Origin: UBA1926 sp002337215
GTDB taxonomy: Bacteria > Planctomycetota > Phycisphaerae > Phycisphaerales > UBA1924
Length of the DNA stretch: 33,663 nucleotides
Assembly (NCBI GenBank): GCA_963973795.1
Contig: CAXBAF010000035.1
Location: 1 to 33,663 of the forward strand
Reading direction: 5' to 3'
The notes under the pieces were generated by a model that did no database searches, was not told the DNA's origin, and worked only from the letters and a program-made list of their open reading frames with translations. Positions 22,997 to 31,473 of the stretch are shown in pieces. Both the position numbers and the translations under genes were made by a program. Position 1 is the first letter of the stretch. The number at the start of each line of letters is the position of its first letter.

Positions 22997-24580
22997 ATGC
23001 ACGATCCGTCCACTTCTCATCTCAAAGCTCCCGCGAACGATCCGTCTGCGACGCCGGTGCGGGTTGTGCTCGTGGGTGAGACCGGGCTCGACGCTGCCGT
23101 GCGGGACGAGGGGTTCGAGCCCGTGCGCACGCGGACGGCCCTCGAAGCGGTCGGCGAGATCGCGACACCGATTCATGACACACAGCAGAACGACCGGCGA
23201 GACGGCGGGCAGGCGGACCGCCGGACGCTGGTGATCGTGGGCCCCGACGCGGAGCCGAACGGCTCGCTCGGGGCGTTCCTTGGCGCGGTCCGATCCGCGG
23301 ATCCATCGGCCCGGATCGCGCGAGCGCAGGCCGGTGATGAGGCGATCCGCGATGGGTACGACGCCGTGATCAACGCGGACGCGACGCCCGCGACGTTGCG
23401 GCGTCTCGTGGCACGCGATCGTTCCGGCGACACCACGGCACGGGACACTCGGCCCGACGATCCGATCGCAAACCCGCTCGGAGCGTGTGAATCCGCCGCA
23501 ATGGAAAGGGAATCGACCAAGTCGGTGAGCCCTCCACCTGCGGATACCGCGGAGGTCAAGCCCATTGCCGCGCCCGTCCAGCCCGCGGTGAGGCCCGAAT
23601 CGCAGGTCGATCCCAAACCGATCGCGCCCGTTCCGGCGAAGGAGCACGGCGACTCGATCGGCGACGCGCCGCTCCTCGCGGCGCTGCAGCGTTCACGCGC
23701 CGCCCTGCTCGACGCGGCCCTCCCGCTCATGGCGCGGCGGCTCGGCGTTGGCGAGGTCGCGTTTGTCGAGCACGGCATGCCGGACACCGACATGGCGCCG
23801 GTCCCCTCGTTCCCGGTCGCGGCGGGGGGGAAGCGATTCGGCGTGATCCGGATCGGGCGGGGCGATGCGTGCGGAGAAGACAACGACCCGACCACCGACT
23901 CGGCGCCCAGTCGGACCGTCGGCATCGACACGAGCGACCTTGCGCCACACGCCGAGTGGCTCGCGACCTGGCTCGCGCTGCACGACCGCCAGCAGTCGTT
24001 GCGGCGTGCCGCGTTCACCGATCCGCTCACGGGCGCCTGGAACCGGCGCTACTTCGATTCGTTCCTGGAGGCGGCGCTCGAGCGGGCCCGGTACGCACGG
24101 CGGACGGTGACAGTCCTGATCTTCGATATCGACGGGTTCAAGCGGTACAACGACGACTTCGGGCACCCCGCGGGCGACGAGATCCTGATCGAAACCGTGC
24201 GCGCGCTCAAGGGTTCGGTGCGGCCTTCGGACCGCGTCTGCCGGATCGGCGGCGACGAGTTTGCGGTGATCTTCGATGAGCCCGAGGGGCCCAGGGTTCG
24301 CGGGAGCCGGCCTCCCGAGTCGGTGTACGTGCTCGCGAAGCGCGTGCAGCGACAGATCGGCGAGAAGAAATTCCCGAAACTGGGCGACGACGCGCCGGGC
24401 CAGCTCACGATCTCCGGCGGGCTCGCGGCCTTCCCGTGGGACGGGCACGACGCCGAGACACTGCTCAAAAAGGCTGACGATCTCGCCTGCGACTCGAAGC
24501 GTCGGGGCAAGAACGCGATCTCGCTGGGCCCCGGTGCGGAGCGCGTGTGCAAGAACGCGGGCGACGACTTCGTCGATTGA
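22997..24580 (+). CDS. GGDEF diguanylate cyclase (527 aa)
   Basis: It makes cyclic di-GMP from two GTP. The C-terminal domain has 'DPLTGAWNRRYFD', 'VLIFDIDGFKRYNDDFGHPAGD' and an intact 'GGDEF' (418-422). RPSD at 409-412 sits five residues upstream, the proper place for the product-inhibition I-site. 'TISGGLAAFPWDG' and 'LLKKADDLACDSKRRGKN' complete the fold. The N-terminal ~150 residues look like a degenerate receiver. A Pro/Ala-rich linker follows (~165-220), then a GAF-like section (~230-330). The ATG at 22997 is chosen for AGGA 6 bases upstream over the ATGs at 22973/22976. There is no membrane segment, so it is a cytoplasmic sensor. Confidence 0.9.
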   Translation: MHDPSTSHLKAPANDPSATPVRVVLVGETGLDAAVRDEGFEPVRTRTALEAVGEIATPIHDTQQNDRRDGGQADRRTLVIVGPDAEPNGSLGAFLGAVRSADPSARIARAQAGDEAIRDGYDAVINADATPATLRRLVARDRSGDTTARDTRPDDPIANPLGACESAAMERESTKSVSPPPADTAEVKPIAAPVQPAVRPESQVDPKPIAPVPAKEHGDSIGDAPLLAALQRSRAALLDAALPLMARRLGVGEVAFVEHGMPDTDMAPVPSFPVAAGGKRFGVIRIGRGDACGEDNDPTTDSAPSRTVGIDTSDLAPHAEWLATWLALHDRQQSLRRAAFTDPLTGAWNRRYFDSFLEAALERARYARRTVTVLIFDIDGFKRYNDDFGHPAGDEILIETVRALKGSVRPSDRVCRIGGDEFAVIFDEPEGPRVRGSRPPESVYVLAKRVQRQIGEKKFPKLGDDAPGQLTISGGLAAFPWDGHDAETLLKKADDLACDSKRRGKNAISLGPGAERVCKNAGDDFVD

Positions 24581-24648
24581 TCCGCCGACTGCGCGGCGAA
24601 CCCGCCATTCCCCCGGCTCCGATCCACGCCCCCGGCATATGCTGGGCG

Positions 24649-25530
24649 ATGCCCTCCCGGTACCGCATGCTCGCGCTCGATCTCGACGGCACGCTGCTCG
24701 ACGCGCGTGGTCGGCTGCACCCCGCGAGCATCGACGCCGTGATGCGGGCAAGGGCTCAGGGCCTGCGCGTCATGATCTGCACCGGGCGAGGGCTCGTTGA
24801 ATCAAAGTCGTTCATGCACGAGCTCGGGCAGACCGATCCCGTCGCAGTCGCCGGCGGCGCGATCACCGCGGACCCCGTCTCGAACGCAACGGTTCGGCGC
24901 GTTGCGATGTCGTCCGACCTGACCGCGCTGGTCTGCGGTGCGCTGCTCTCCGAGGGGCACGCACCGCTGGTGCTCAAGGATCCGTCGTCGGCGGGCTTTG
25001 ACTATCTGATCCCCGCGTCGGAGACGATGATCGACCCGGTGACACGGTGGTGGTTCGAGACCAACCGCGTCTCGGTGCGGTACGCGGACGCGATCACCGA
25101 TGACGAGCACGCCGAGCACACGATCCGGGTCGGGATGGTCGCCGACGCGGACGAGGCCCAGCGGGTGGCGAAGATCGTGGAGCGGGCGGTGGGCGTGCGC
25201 GCGCTGATGCACGCGTTCAAGGCCGTGGTGGGGCCCGAGATCACCGGTGCGGGCGAGCGGACGGTGCACATCGTCGAGGCGTTCGACGCGGGGGCCGGCA
25301 AATGGCCCGCGATCCTGCACGAGGCGGGCAAGCACGGGATCGAGCCGGGTGAGATCGCCGCGATCGGGGACGAGATCAACGACCTGGGGATGATCGAATC
25401 GGCCGGCCTGGGCGTCGCGATGGCGAACGCGGCGGACGCGGTGAAGGCGGTCGCGAACCGGGAGACCGGGCACCACGACGAGGGCGGTGCGGGGGCGGCG
25501 ATCGAGAAAATCCTCAACGGGATCTGGTGA
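24649..25530 (+). CDS. Cof-type HAD phosphatase (293 aa)
   Basis: A haloacid-dehalogenase-superfamily phosphatase of the Cof/IIB group. These act on sugar phosphates, nucleotides or cofactors such as FMN; the substrate cannot be told. Motif I is 'MLALDLDGTLLDARGRLH' (nucleophile Asp of LDLDGT), motif II is 'VMICTGRG', motif III is 'GKHGIEPGEIAAIGDEINDL' with GDExND, and 'GLGVAMANAADAVKAVA' follows. The ATG at 24649 starts just before motif I; the frame reaches upstream into the preceding gene without a better start, and the ribosome site is weak. Length is usual for the family. Confidence 0.88.
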   Translation: MPSRYRMLALDLDGTLLDARGRLHPASIDAVMRARAQGLRVMICTGRGLVESKSFMHELGQTDPVAVAGGAITADPVSNATVRRVAMSSDLTALVCGALLSEGHAPLVLKDPSSAGFDYLIPASETMIDPVTRWWFETNRVSVRYADAITDDEHAEHTIRVGMVADADEAQRVAKIVERAVGVRALMHAFKAVVGPEITGAGERTVHIVEAFDAGAGKWPAILHEAGKHGIEPGEIAAIGDEINDLGMIESAGLGVAMANAADAVKAVANRETGHHDEGGAGAAIEKILNGIW

Positions 25531-25578
25531 GGCCGTGGGCGGAACAGTGCCGAGACTGAACCGGGCTGGGGGTGATTG

Positions 25579-26427
25579 ATGTCGGACGCGCTGGAGCCGC
25601 AGACGCTCGAACAGATCCGTGCGACGCTCGACGCGCACGGGTGTGCGCCCAAAAAAAGCCTCGGTCAGAATTTCCTGATCGACCGCAATCTGGTCTCCAA
25701 GCTCATCGACGAGGCGGGTGTGGGCGAGGGTGATCTTGTGGTTGAGGTCGGCCCTGGCACCGGGACGCTGACGGGCGCGTTGCTCGGGCGCGGCTGCGGC
25801 GTGATCGCCTGCGAACTCGACGACGGACTTGCGCGGGCGATCGACGAACGGTTCTCGGCGATCGATCGGTTCGCGCTCGTGCACGGCGATTGCCTCGCGT
25901 CGAAGCGTGCGCTCTCGGCCGAGCTTGTCGCTGCGATCGACGGTCGGCCGTTCTCGTTGGTCGCCAACTTGCCCTACCAGGCCGCGACGCCCCTGATGCT
26001 CACGATTCTTGCGCACCATCCGGGGTGCCGGGTGATGGCGGTGACGGTCCAGAAGGAGGTCGCCGATCGCCTGCTCGCGGGCTGCGGTTCGAAGCTGTAC
26101 GGCTCGATCAGCATCGTGGCCCAAGCGGCGGCAAAGGTGACGCGGATCGCGAATCTTCCCAACGAGTGCTTCTGGCCCCGCCCCAACGTGACGAGCGCCA
26201 TGGTGAAGATCGAGCGGCTCGATGAGCCCCTGACGCCCCGCATCGGGGCACTGGCGGACTTCTGCCAGAAGACGTTCGCGGGGCGGCGCAAGCAGCTCGC
26301 CGGGCTGCTGAAGAACCTGGGGTATCAGGGGGTTGCATGGCCCGAGAACGTGTCTCCCACGGACCGGATTGAGGCGTTGCCGCCCGATCGGGTTGTTGCG
26401 CTGGCATCCGCGTGCGGTGTGCTGTAG
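25579..26427 (+). CDS. rsmA: 16S rRNA (A1518/A1519) dimethyltransferase
   Basis: RsmA (KsgA) dimethylates two adenines near the 3' end of 16S rRNA during small-subunit assembly, using SAM. Seen: 'KKSLGQNFLIDRN' at the N-terminus, SAM motif 'VVEVGPGTGTLTGAL', 'VIACELDDG', the catalytic 'LVANLPYQAATP' (NLPY), 'MAVTVQKEVADRL' and the C-terminal 'FCQKTFAGRRKQLAGLLKN'. All key motifs are intact and the length (282) is normal. GGGGGTG lies 5 bases before the ATG; a TTG one codon earlier is unlikely. It lies between the HAD phosphatase and APH-like genes on the same strand. Confidence 0.95.
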   Translation: MSDALEPQTLEQIRATLDAHGCAPKKSLGQNFLIDRNLVSKLIDEAGVGEGDLVVEVGPGTGTLTGALLGRGCGVIACELDDGLARAIDERFSAIDRFALVHGDCLASKRALSAELVAAIDGRPFSLVANLPYQAATPLMLTILAHHPGCRVMAVTVQKEVADRLLAGCGSKLYGSISIVAQAAAKVTRIANLPNECFWPRPNVTSAMVKIERLDEPLTPRIGALADFCQKTFAGRRKQLAGLLKNLGYQGVAWPENVSPTDRIEALPPDRVVALASACGVL

Positions 26428-26504
26428 GATGTCGTGTCCGGAAGGTGGTCCGTCGCGGGATAGCGCGTCGAGACGTGCTTTGGGGCGAAGGAGGATGCCG
26501 CCCA

Positions 26505-27629
26505 GTGCAGGCCGAGCGTGATGATCCGATACGCTCACCCGCCGCTCGCGAGGCCGCGATGCGGCGCGGGTTGCGGTTCCCCGATGCACCGGCCGATTCC
26601 TCCGAATCTCGCGGCCCGGTGTATACGACCAAAGACGACGTTGAATCGCTCGGCGTCTCGCTCGGGCCCGCGTTGCACGACGCCTGCGGCGACCGGCTCG
26701 GCGACATCGAGTGGTTCCGCAGCCCCTGGCAAAAGAGTGGTGCGGCGACCGGGAACACCGCGTGGCGGCTCCCTAACGGGCGTGTGATCGACGCGATCGT
26801 CAAGGTACCGGTTGGGTACAGCGAGTACTACTGGTCGACCCGTCTTGGTGAAGTGGACCCCATGTGGTGGGAGAGCGAGGAGTGCCGTCATCTGCCGGTC
26901 CCACGAGTCGTCGCGCACGGCATGGAACTCGGCGGGTACGACATCGCCTGGATCGTCCAGGAGCGCATCGCCGGGCAGACTGTCGGCAAGGACCTCGATG
27001 ATGAACGGATGAACCAGTTGTTTCTCGCCGCGGCGCGTTTCCACACGCGCACGCGGGCGATCAAGCCGGCGGAGCGGACCGAGCCCGCGAGCGAGCCGGA
27101 CTGGCGGGCAATCCTCGACCGCGGGCGCACACGGGCGACCGACAACGAGCTGAACCGCCTCGACGAATGGCTCGGGGCGATCGACGCGGTGGACCGGCTG
27201 CTCCCCACGCTGCTCGACCGGTGGCACGCGCGCCCGATGGACACGTGGTGCCACGGGGACCTGCACCCCGGCAATGTGATGATCCGCGACGACTGCATGG
27301 CGAGCGCCGACCCTCGGTGCGGCGTGCTGATCGATTTTTCGCTCGTCCATCCGGGGCACTGGGTCGAGGACGCGCTGTATCTCGAGCGGATGTATTGGGG
27401 TCACGAATCGGCACTGGGCGGGATCGAGCCTGTGCGGAGTCTTGCCGAGCATCGGCTGCTGCTGGGCCTGCACGCCGATGAAACCGACGAACAACTCGCC
27501 GATGTGCGCCGCCTTCTGATGGGGGTGACGTCGCCCGCGTTCTTGCGGCACGAGAACGATCCGGTATATCTCAACGCCGCGATCGACAAAGTGCGAGAGA
27601 TACTCCCTCGATTCGGTGGATCTTTGTAA
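26505..27629 (+). CDS. Aminoglycoside phosphotransferase-family protein (374 aa)
   Basis: A protein with a kinase-like (APH/choline kinase) fold. The catalytic loop is 'WCHGDLHPGNVMI' with H250, D252 and N257, and the metal site is 'VLIDFSLVHPG' in place of the usual IDW/IDFG. The ATP lobe is seen as 'VIDAIVKVPVG' and 'IAWIVQERIAGQ'. The likely substrate is a small hydroxyl compound, not necessarily an antibiotic; a resistance role should not be assumed. The GTG at 26505 is chosen because AAGGAGG lies 10 bases upstream; an in-frame ATG at 26559 is the alternative. The rsmA stop is 77 bases upstream. Confidence 0.8.
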   Translation: MQAERDDPIRSPAAREAAMRRGLRFPDAPADSSESRGPVYTTKDDVESLGVSLGPALHDACGDRLGDIEWFRSPWQKSGAATGNTAWRLPNGRVIDAIVKVPVGYSEYYWSTRLGEVDPMWWESEECRHLPVPRVVAHGMELGGYDIAWIVQERIAGQTVGKDLDDERMNQLFLAAARFHTRTRAIKPAERTEPASEPDWRAILDRGRTRATDNELNRLDEWLGAIDAVDRLLPTLLDRWHARPMDTWCHGDLHPGNVMIRDDCMASADPRCGVLIDFSLVHPGHWVEDALYLERMYWGHESALGGIEPVRSLAEHRLLLGLHADETDEQLADVRRLLMGVTSPAFLRHENDPVYLNAAIDKVREILPRFGGSL

Positions 27630-27645
27630 TCTGTTGGGCGTTTTC

Positions 27646-27673
27646 TTGAATCGCGGGCTGGCGCGGCCACAAT
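27646..27673 (+). promoter_or_regulatory. Possible promoter of the histone-like operon
   Basis: TTGAAT (27646-27651) and CACAAT (27668-27673) are 16 bases apart, a fair match to a sigma-70 type promoter in the gap after the APH-like gene. If used, the transcript would begin near 27680 and include the terminator hairpin at 27726-27750 in its leader. Confidence 0.3.
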
Positions 27674-27725
27674 GCGGGGTTGCTTCCCGCTCGCGGGGGG
27701 CGCTGGATTGTGCTACGTTTCCTGC

Positions 27726-27750
27726 CCGGCCCGATCGGAGGCCGGTTTTT
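27726..27750 (+). terminator. Rho-independent terminator before histone-like gene
   Basis: CCGGCC (27726-27731) pairs with GGCCGG (27740-27745) around CGATCGGA, followed by five T. It ends only 19 bases before the GTG of the next gene. Either it ends the rsmA/APH transcript and a promoter overlaps it, or it is an attenuator in the leader of the downstream operon. Confidence 0.6.
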
Positions 27751-27769
27751 CCGCAGAAAGAGGTGACGC

Positions 27770-27949
27770 GTGGACCTGCTTGAACAAATGGCTCAGATGC
27801 TCGAATCGATCCGTGAGGATTACGGCAAGGCGAAGGGTGGCAACAAGGCGGCGGGCACACGTGTGCGGAAGACCATGCAGGACGTCAAGAAGTTGGCGCA
27901 GGAAATCCGTCAGGAAATGCTCGAAAGCCGGGATAGCGAGGAGTCGTGA
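27770..27949 (+). CDS. Hc1/histone-H1-like protein (59 aa)
   Basis: A very short nucleoid-type protein. GTG start with AGAGGTG 4 bases upstream. The product opens with a helix (DLLEQMAQMLESIREDYGKA), then 'GGNKAAGTRVRKTMQDVKKL' and 'AQEIRQEMLESRDSEES'. The 'GNKAAGTRVRK' core is the hallmark of the bacterial histone-H1-like family that includes the chlamydial Hc1 N-terminal domain; the Lys/Ala-rich C-terminal tail of Hc1 is absent. Such proteins bind DNA and may compact the nucleoid. The stop overlaps the GTG of the next gene. It is short enough to be missed by length-filtered gene finding. Confidence 0.85.
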   Translation: MDLLEQMAQMLESIREDYGKAKGGNKAAGTRVRKTMQDVKKLAQEIRQEMLESRDSEES

Positions 27950-28485
27950 GCCGGACCGGGACCGTCGAACACGACCGAGCCGATTCGGGCCGGGCGGATC
28001 CGGGAACGCTGATCGATCTTGGCGCGATTGACCTCAACGGGTTGGTCGCGGGCCGCGAAGAGATCGGCAGCGTCAACCCCCACCGGCACGAATTGGCGTT
28101 GCTTGACGAGATCGTCTGGGTGAACGACGATCTGACGCAAGCCGTCGCGCGCCACCGCTGCGCCGAGGACGCGTTCTGGGTTCGCGGCCATTTCCCGGAT
28201 CTGCCCTTGATGCCCGGTGTGCTGCAGGTGGAGGCGGGGGCCCAGCTCGCGTGCTACATCTGGAATCGCCGGCAGCCGACACCGAAGCTTGCGGCGTTTC
28301 TCAGGATCGAGAGCGCCGCTTTCCGGCGTTCGGTCGTCCCGGGCGACGAGATGTACGTCCTGTGCCGAGAGGTCAAGATGGGGCGTCGGCGGTTCATCAG
28401 CGATGTCCAGGGCGTTGTGAACGGCCGGGTCGCCTTCGAGGCACGGGTCACCGGTATGGCGCTCGACGACATCAAGGCAGACTGA
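27946..28485 (+). CDS. FabZ-like hydroxyacyl-ACP dehydratase (179 aa)
   Basis: A hot-dog-fold protein of the FabA/FabZ group, which dehydrates beta-hydroxyacyl-ACP in fatty-acid synthesis. Catalytic His46 is in 'NPHRHELALLDEI' and Glu96 in 'LPLMPGVLQVEAGAQL', with 'GHFPDLP' between, as in FabZ. It has ~40 extra N-terminal residues, partly disordered, and the strand 'MYVLCREVKMGRRRF'. GTG start overlaps the histone-like gene's stop (GTGA), so the two are coupled. Because it is not in a fab cluster, it may serve a special lipid or be a second FabZ copy. Confidence 0.85.
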   Translation: MSRTGTVEHDRADSGRADPGTLIDLGAIDLNGLVAGREEIGSVNPHRHELALLDEIVWVNDDLTQAVARHRCAEDAFWVRGHFPDLPLMPGVLQVEAGAQLACYIWNRRQPTPKLAAFLRIESAAFRRSVVPGDEMYVLCREVKMGRRRFISDVQGVVNGRVAFEARVTGMALDDIKAD

Positions 28486-28486
28486 G

Positions 28487-29830
28487 GTGGCGTCGGCTCC
28501 GGGCGGTCGCGGCGAGGCCGAGCCTTGGCCGCTCCCGATCCGGATCGACCTGAGTGACACGTCCCCGGACGGCAAGGCCGAAACGGCAAGTGAGGCACTG
28601 CGCGCCCGCCCGGGTGTCGCGGTGTTCGTTGCCGATGGGGCAAAGGGCCAGCAGACGATCGCGGTGTCGGCGTGCGGTGATCTTCGTGCATTTGTCGGCG
28701 GGCGGCTGCGCGGCGAGGGCCCGAGAGCGGACCTGTCCGACGTGACGACGAGCATCGAGGCGTGCGAGTGCGGCTCGGGTTTCGAGGCGGATCTCGCGTG
28801 CGACGAGGTTGCCCGTGTGCGCACACCCGAGGCGGCGGCGCTCGCGGCGGGCCAACGCGCGGCATGCTTCGTGCATCTCGATCCTGAGAGCGAAGCGCCG
28901 GCGTGCCGGGTCATCGATGAATACCGGACTCTCAAGGGATCGGATCCTGCGACGCTGATCGGTCCTTTCGCGGCGCGGTCGCACGCGGAGCACTGGGCGG
29001 CGATGCTCGATGGCGAATTCGAGCTGTGCCGGAAGCCGTCGCTCCTGATGATGCAGCCTCGTGCCGAGGCGTGCCAATACAAGGACATGGGGCTATGCCC
29101 CGCACCGTGCGACGGCAGCGAACGGATGGAGATCTATCGCGCTCGCGTCCGGTCGGCGCTCGCGTTCGACGGCGCGGCGTTCGAGGCCGAGCGTGGTCGG
29201 CTGCGGTCCGCGATTACCGAGTCCGCGACGTCGATGGACTTCGAACAGGCCGGGATATTGAAGAAGCGGCTCGGTGCGCTGGACGCGGCTCGGTCCGCGG
29301 GCATCGGCTGGGTGACGACGATGGACCGGTTCCGGGTGCTCGCGGTGATGCCGTCGGTGAAGCGGGGCTGGGTGCGCATTGTTCTGCATGACTCGGGCGC
29401 GACCCGCCTGCTCGCGGATGTGCGCGCCGGTGCGGCTCTGGCGGACAAAGCGGCGGTGGACGTGGTCGAATCGGGGCTCCGGCGGATGGCACGCGAACCG
29501 GCCGGGTTCGGGCCCGGAGAGGCCGATCGCGTGGCGTTGGTTGCCCGGCACGCCCGGTCGAGTCGGCGGACACGGGGCAGCCTGATCGCGATCTGGCGAG
29601 ATCACGGCGTGGGGTGCTCTGATTCACTGGATTGGGGCGTAGATCTTTCCGATCACCAACGGTCCGATCTGATGCGTGCGGTCCGCCGATTGGGGGGACG
29701 ATCGGGTGACCGGCCGATCGGCAGACAAGACGGGCGAAAGGGCGAGGACGAGCCGAACCCGCCGGGCGCGAACGCGGTACCGGGATCGCCCACGCCCCCC
29801 CGGTCTGGAGATGACGGAACCACGGCATGA
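28487..29830 (+). CDS. UvrC/Cho-like protein with degenerate nuclease domain (447 aa)
   Basis: Related to excinuclease subunit C. The region 'LIGPFAARSHAEHWAAML' through 'FELCRKPS' and the Cys box 'ACQYKDMGLCPAPCDG' (~194-209) are typical of UvrC. A UVR motif follows, 'DFEQAGILKKRLGAL' (~251-265). The N-terminus 'PGVAVFVADGAKG' and 'SACGDLRAFVGGRL' lines up with a GIY-YIG nuclease, but the two Tyr motifs are lost. The C-terminal RNase-H-like nuclease and HhH domains of full UvrC are absent, and the end is low-complexity. So it may be a non-catalytic repair partner or regulator. GTG start one base after the FabZ-like stop; its own stop overlaps the next ATG. Confidence 0.7.
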   Translation: MASAPGGRGEAEPWPLPIRIDLSDTSPDGKAETASEALRARPGVAVFVADGAKGQQTIAVSACGDLRAFVGGRLRGEGPRADLSDVTTSIEACECGSGFEADLACDEVARVRTPEAAALAAGQRAACFVHLDPESEAPACRVIDEYRTLKGSDPATLIGPFAARSHAEHWAAMLDGEFELCRKPSLLMMQPRAEACQYKDMGLCPAPCDGSERMEIYRARVRSALAFDGAAFEAERGRLRSAITESATSMDFEQAGILKKRLGALDAARSAGIGWVTTMDRFRVLAVMPSVKRGWVRIVLHDSGATRLLADVRAGAALADKAAVDVVESGLRRMAREPAGFGPGEADRVALVARHARSSRRTRGSLIAIWRDHGVGCSDSLDWGVDLSDHQRSDLMRAVRRLGGRSGDRPIGRQDGRKGEDEPNPPGANAVPGSPTPPRSGDDGTTA

Positions 29831-30873
29831 CCGAGCCCTACGCGCTGACATTCGAACCGATCCTCAAAGAGAAGGTCTGGGGCGGTCGCCGTCTCTCGCG
29901 ATACGGCAAGGCGCTCCCGAGCGACGCGCGGTACGGGGAGAGTTGGGAGATCGCGGATCTTGCTTCGACGAGCGTGACTGGCGGTGGGGGCGCGTCCGCG
30001 GTGTCTGTTGTCGCGAACGGGCCGATGGCGGGGCGGACGATCGCTGACGCGATCGACGCGTGGGGCGTCGCGCTGCTGGGGCGCGATGGACTCGAGCGTG
30101 CGCACGCCGTGGGGAAGCGGACGGGCGCGGGTCGTCCGGCGTTCCCGCTGCTGGTCAAGTATCTGGATGCCGGGGAGCACCTGAGCGTGCAGGTGCACCC
30201 GAGCCCGTCGTACGCCGAGTCGCACCCCGGGGCGTTCCTCAAGACCGAGAGCTGGTACGTCGTCGAGGCGGAGGCGACGCGTCTGCCCGACGGCACGCCC
30301 GTTGAGCCGAGCGTGTTTGTGGGCTTGGAATCGGGCGTGGACCGCGCGTCGTTCTGTGCGCACATCGCGGACGGGACGGTCGCGGGCGACCTGTGTCGGC
30401 TGCCGGCGAGGGTTGGTCGGTGTCACACGCTGCCGAGCGGGACGGTGCACGCGTTGGGCGCGGGTGTGCTCGTCGCGGAGGTGCAGACGCCGAGCGATAC
30501 GACGTTCCGAGTGTATGACTGGGCGCGTGAGTACGACCGGCCCGAGCGGGAACTGCACATCGACGAGGCGACGGCGTGCATCGGGTTCGGGGTAGATTCC
30601 GAGACTCGGGCTGGTGGTCAGGACGTTGACGACACGTCCGCGGCGACGGCGTTCTACACGATCGACGCGGTGGACGGCGACATCGGCTTTGCAGACGGAA
30701 AGATGGCGATCGTCATGGTGATCGGTGGTGCGGGCTCCCTGGTCGGCGCCGGTGGTGATGTGCCGGTGTGCGCCGGGACAACGGTGCTCGTGCCGGCGGC
30801 GTGCGCGGGGGAGGCCCGGCTCAGCGGTGATGGGACGCTCCGCTCGCTCGTGATCGGGCTCGGCTCGGTGTAG
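29827..30873 (+). CDS. manA: Mannose-6-phosphate isomerase, class I type (348 aa)
   Basis: Interconverts mannose-6-P and fructose-6-P, supplying GDP-mannose for polysaccharides and glycoproteins. Zinc-site motifs: 'HLSVQVHPSPSYAESHPGAF' (Gln and His of QVHP), 'KTESWYVVEAE' (Glu) and 'LPSGTVHALGAGVLVAEVQTPSDTT' in two parts (His). The N-terminal 'EPILKEKVWGGRRL' and 'GESWEIAD' are typical. The C-terminal ~80 residues form a second cupin-like part. The start ATGA overlaps the preceding stop. The usual catalytic-site residues are present, and the length fits the short bacterial form. Confidence 0.9.
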   Translation: MTEPYALTFEPILKEKVWGGRRLSRYGKALPSDARYGESWEIADLASTSVTGGGGASAVSVVANGPMAGRTIADAIDAWGVALLGRDGLERAHAVGKRTGAGRPAFPLLVKYLDAGEHLSVQVHPSPSYAESHPGAFLKTESWYVVEAEATRLPDGTPVEPSVFVGLESGVDRASFCAHIADGTVAGDLCRLPARVGRCHTLPSGTVHALGAGVLVAEVQTPSDTTFRVYDWAREYDRPERELHIDEATACIGFGVDSETRAGGQDVDDTSAATAFYTIDAVDGDIGFADGKMAIVMVIGGAGSLVGAGGDVPVCAGTTVLVPAACAGEARLSGDGTLRSLVIGLGSV

Positions 30874-30882
30874 GATGCGGGC

Positions 30883-31473
30883 ATGAAGACTTACCGCCGA
30901 ACGGAACTTGATCGAACGGGCCTCACGCGAATCGCCGGTTGCGGCGTCGGGCGCGCAGCGGCGGCGATGGCTGTCATCACGGCGTGCCTCGCCGCGGTCG
31001 GGTGCTCGACGGATGTGAACGCTCGCCGGACGATCGGGGCGGAGCGGGAACTCCCGACGCTCGCAGGGGCCGACGCGACGCACGGGATCAACGCCGAGCG
31101 AGCGACCCGGCTGGACCGGGGCGATTGGGAGCCGGTCGATTTCAGGCTCCCGGTGGACGGGACGGTGCACAACGCGTTGCTGAAGAGCGAGCCGAGTTTC
31201 GGCGATGAGCAGCCTCGCGCGCACGGGTTGTACCCGACGGCCGAGTCGGCGCTGGACCTGGGGAGCGACCGCGGCGCTGAAGCGTGGCGGGGCGTGGTCG
31301 AGCCCGTGCGCTCATTTGTGGACCTCGCGATCATGCCGGTCCGGGCGTTCACCGACCCGGCGTGGGGCAAGCGGCAGAGCGCCTCGAACTTCAAGCGGTG
31401 GAGGTCGGGTGCGTGGTACGCGGGGCCTGTGCCTGAGGCCGACAGCGGTGCCGACGAGGACGGCGGGTCGTGA
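30883..31473 (+). CDS. Predicted lipoprotein, unknown function (196 aa)
   Basis: The N-terminus has Arg/Lys, then a hydrophobic run 'AAAAMAVITACLAAVGC' ending in a lipobox-like LAAVGC, so lipidation at Cys41 and anchoring to a membrane is likely. The mature part is polar, with no recognised domain, and ends in an acidic tail (ADSGADEDGGS). GTAGGAT lies 6 bases before the ATG. It overlaps the rhodanese gene start by four bases and lies between manA and that gene, which gives no functional hint. Confidence 0.75.
   Translation: MKTYRRTELDRTGLTRIAGCGVGRAAAAMAVITACLAAVGCSTDVNARRTIGAERELPTLAGADATHGINAERATRLDRGDWEPVDFRLPVDGTVHNALLKSEPSFGDEQPRAHGLYPTAESALDLGSDRGAEAWRGVVEPVRSFVDLAIMPVRAFTDPAWGKRQSASNFKRWRSGAWYAGPVPEADSGADEDGGS

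Noticed and set aside
26505..27629. Antibiotic-resistance gene
   Set aside because: Only the general APH kinase fold is supported; the chromosomal setting gives no sign of a resistance role.
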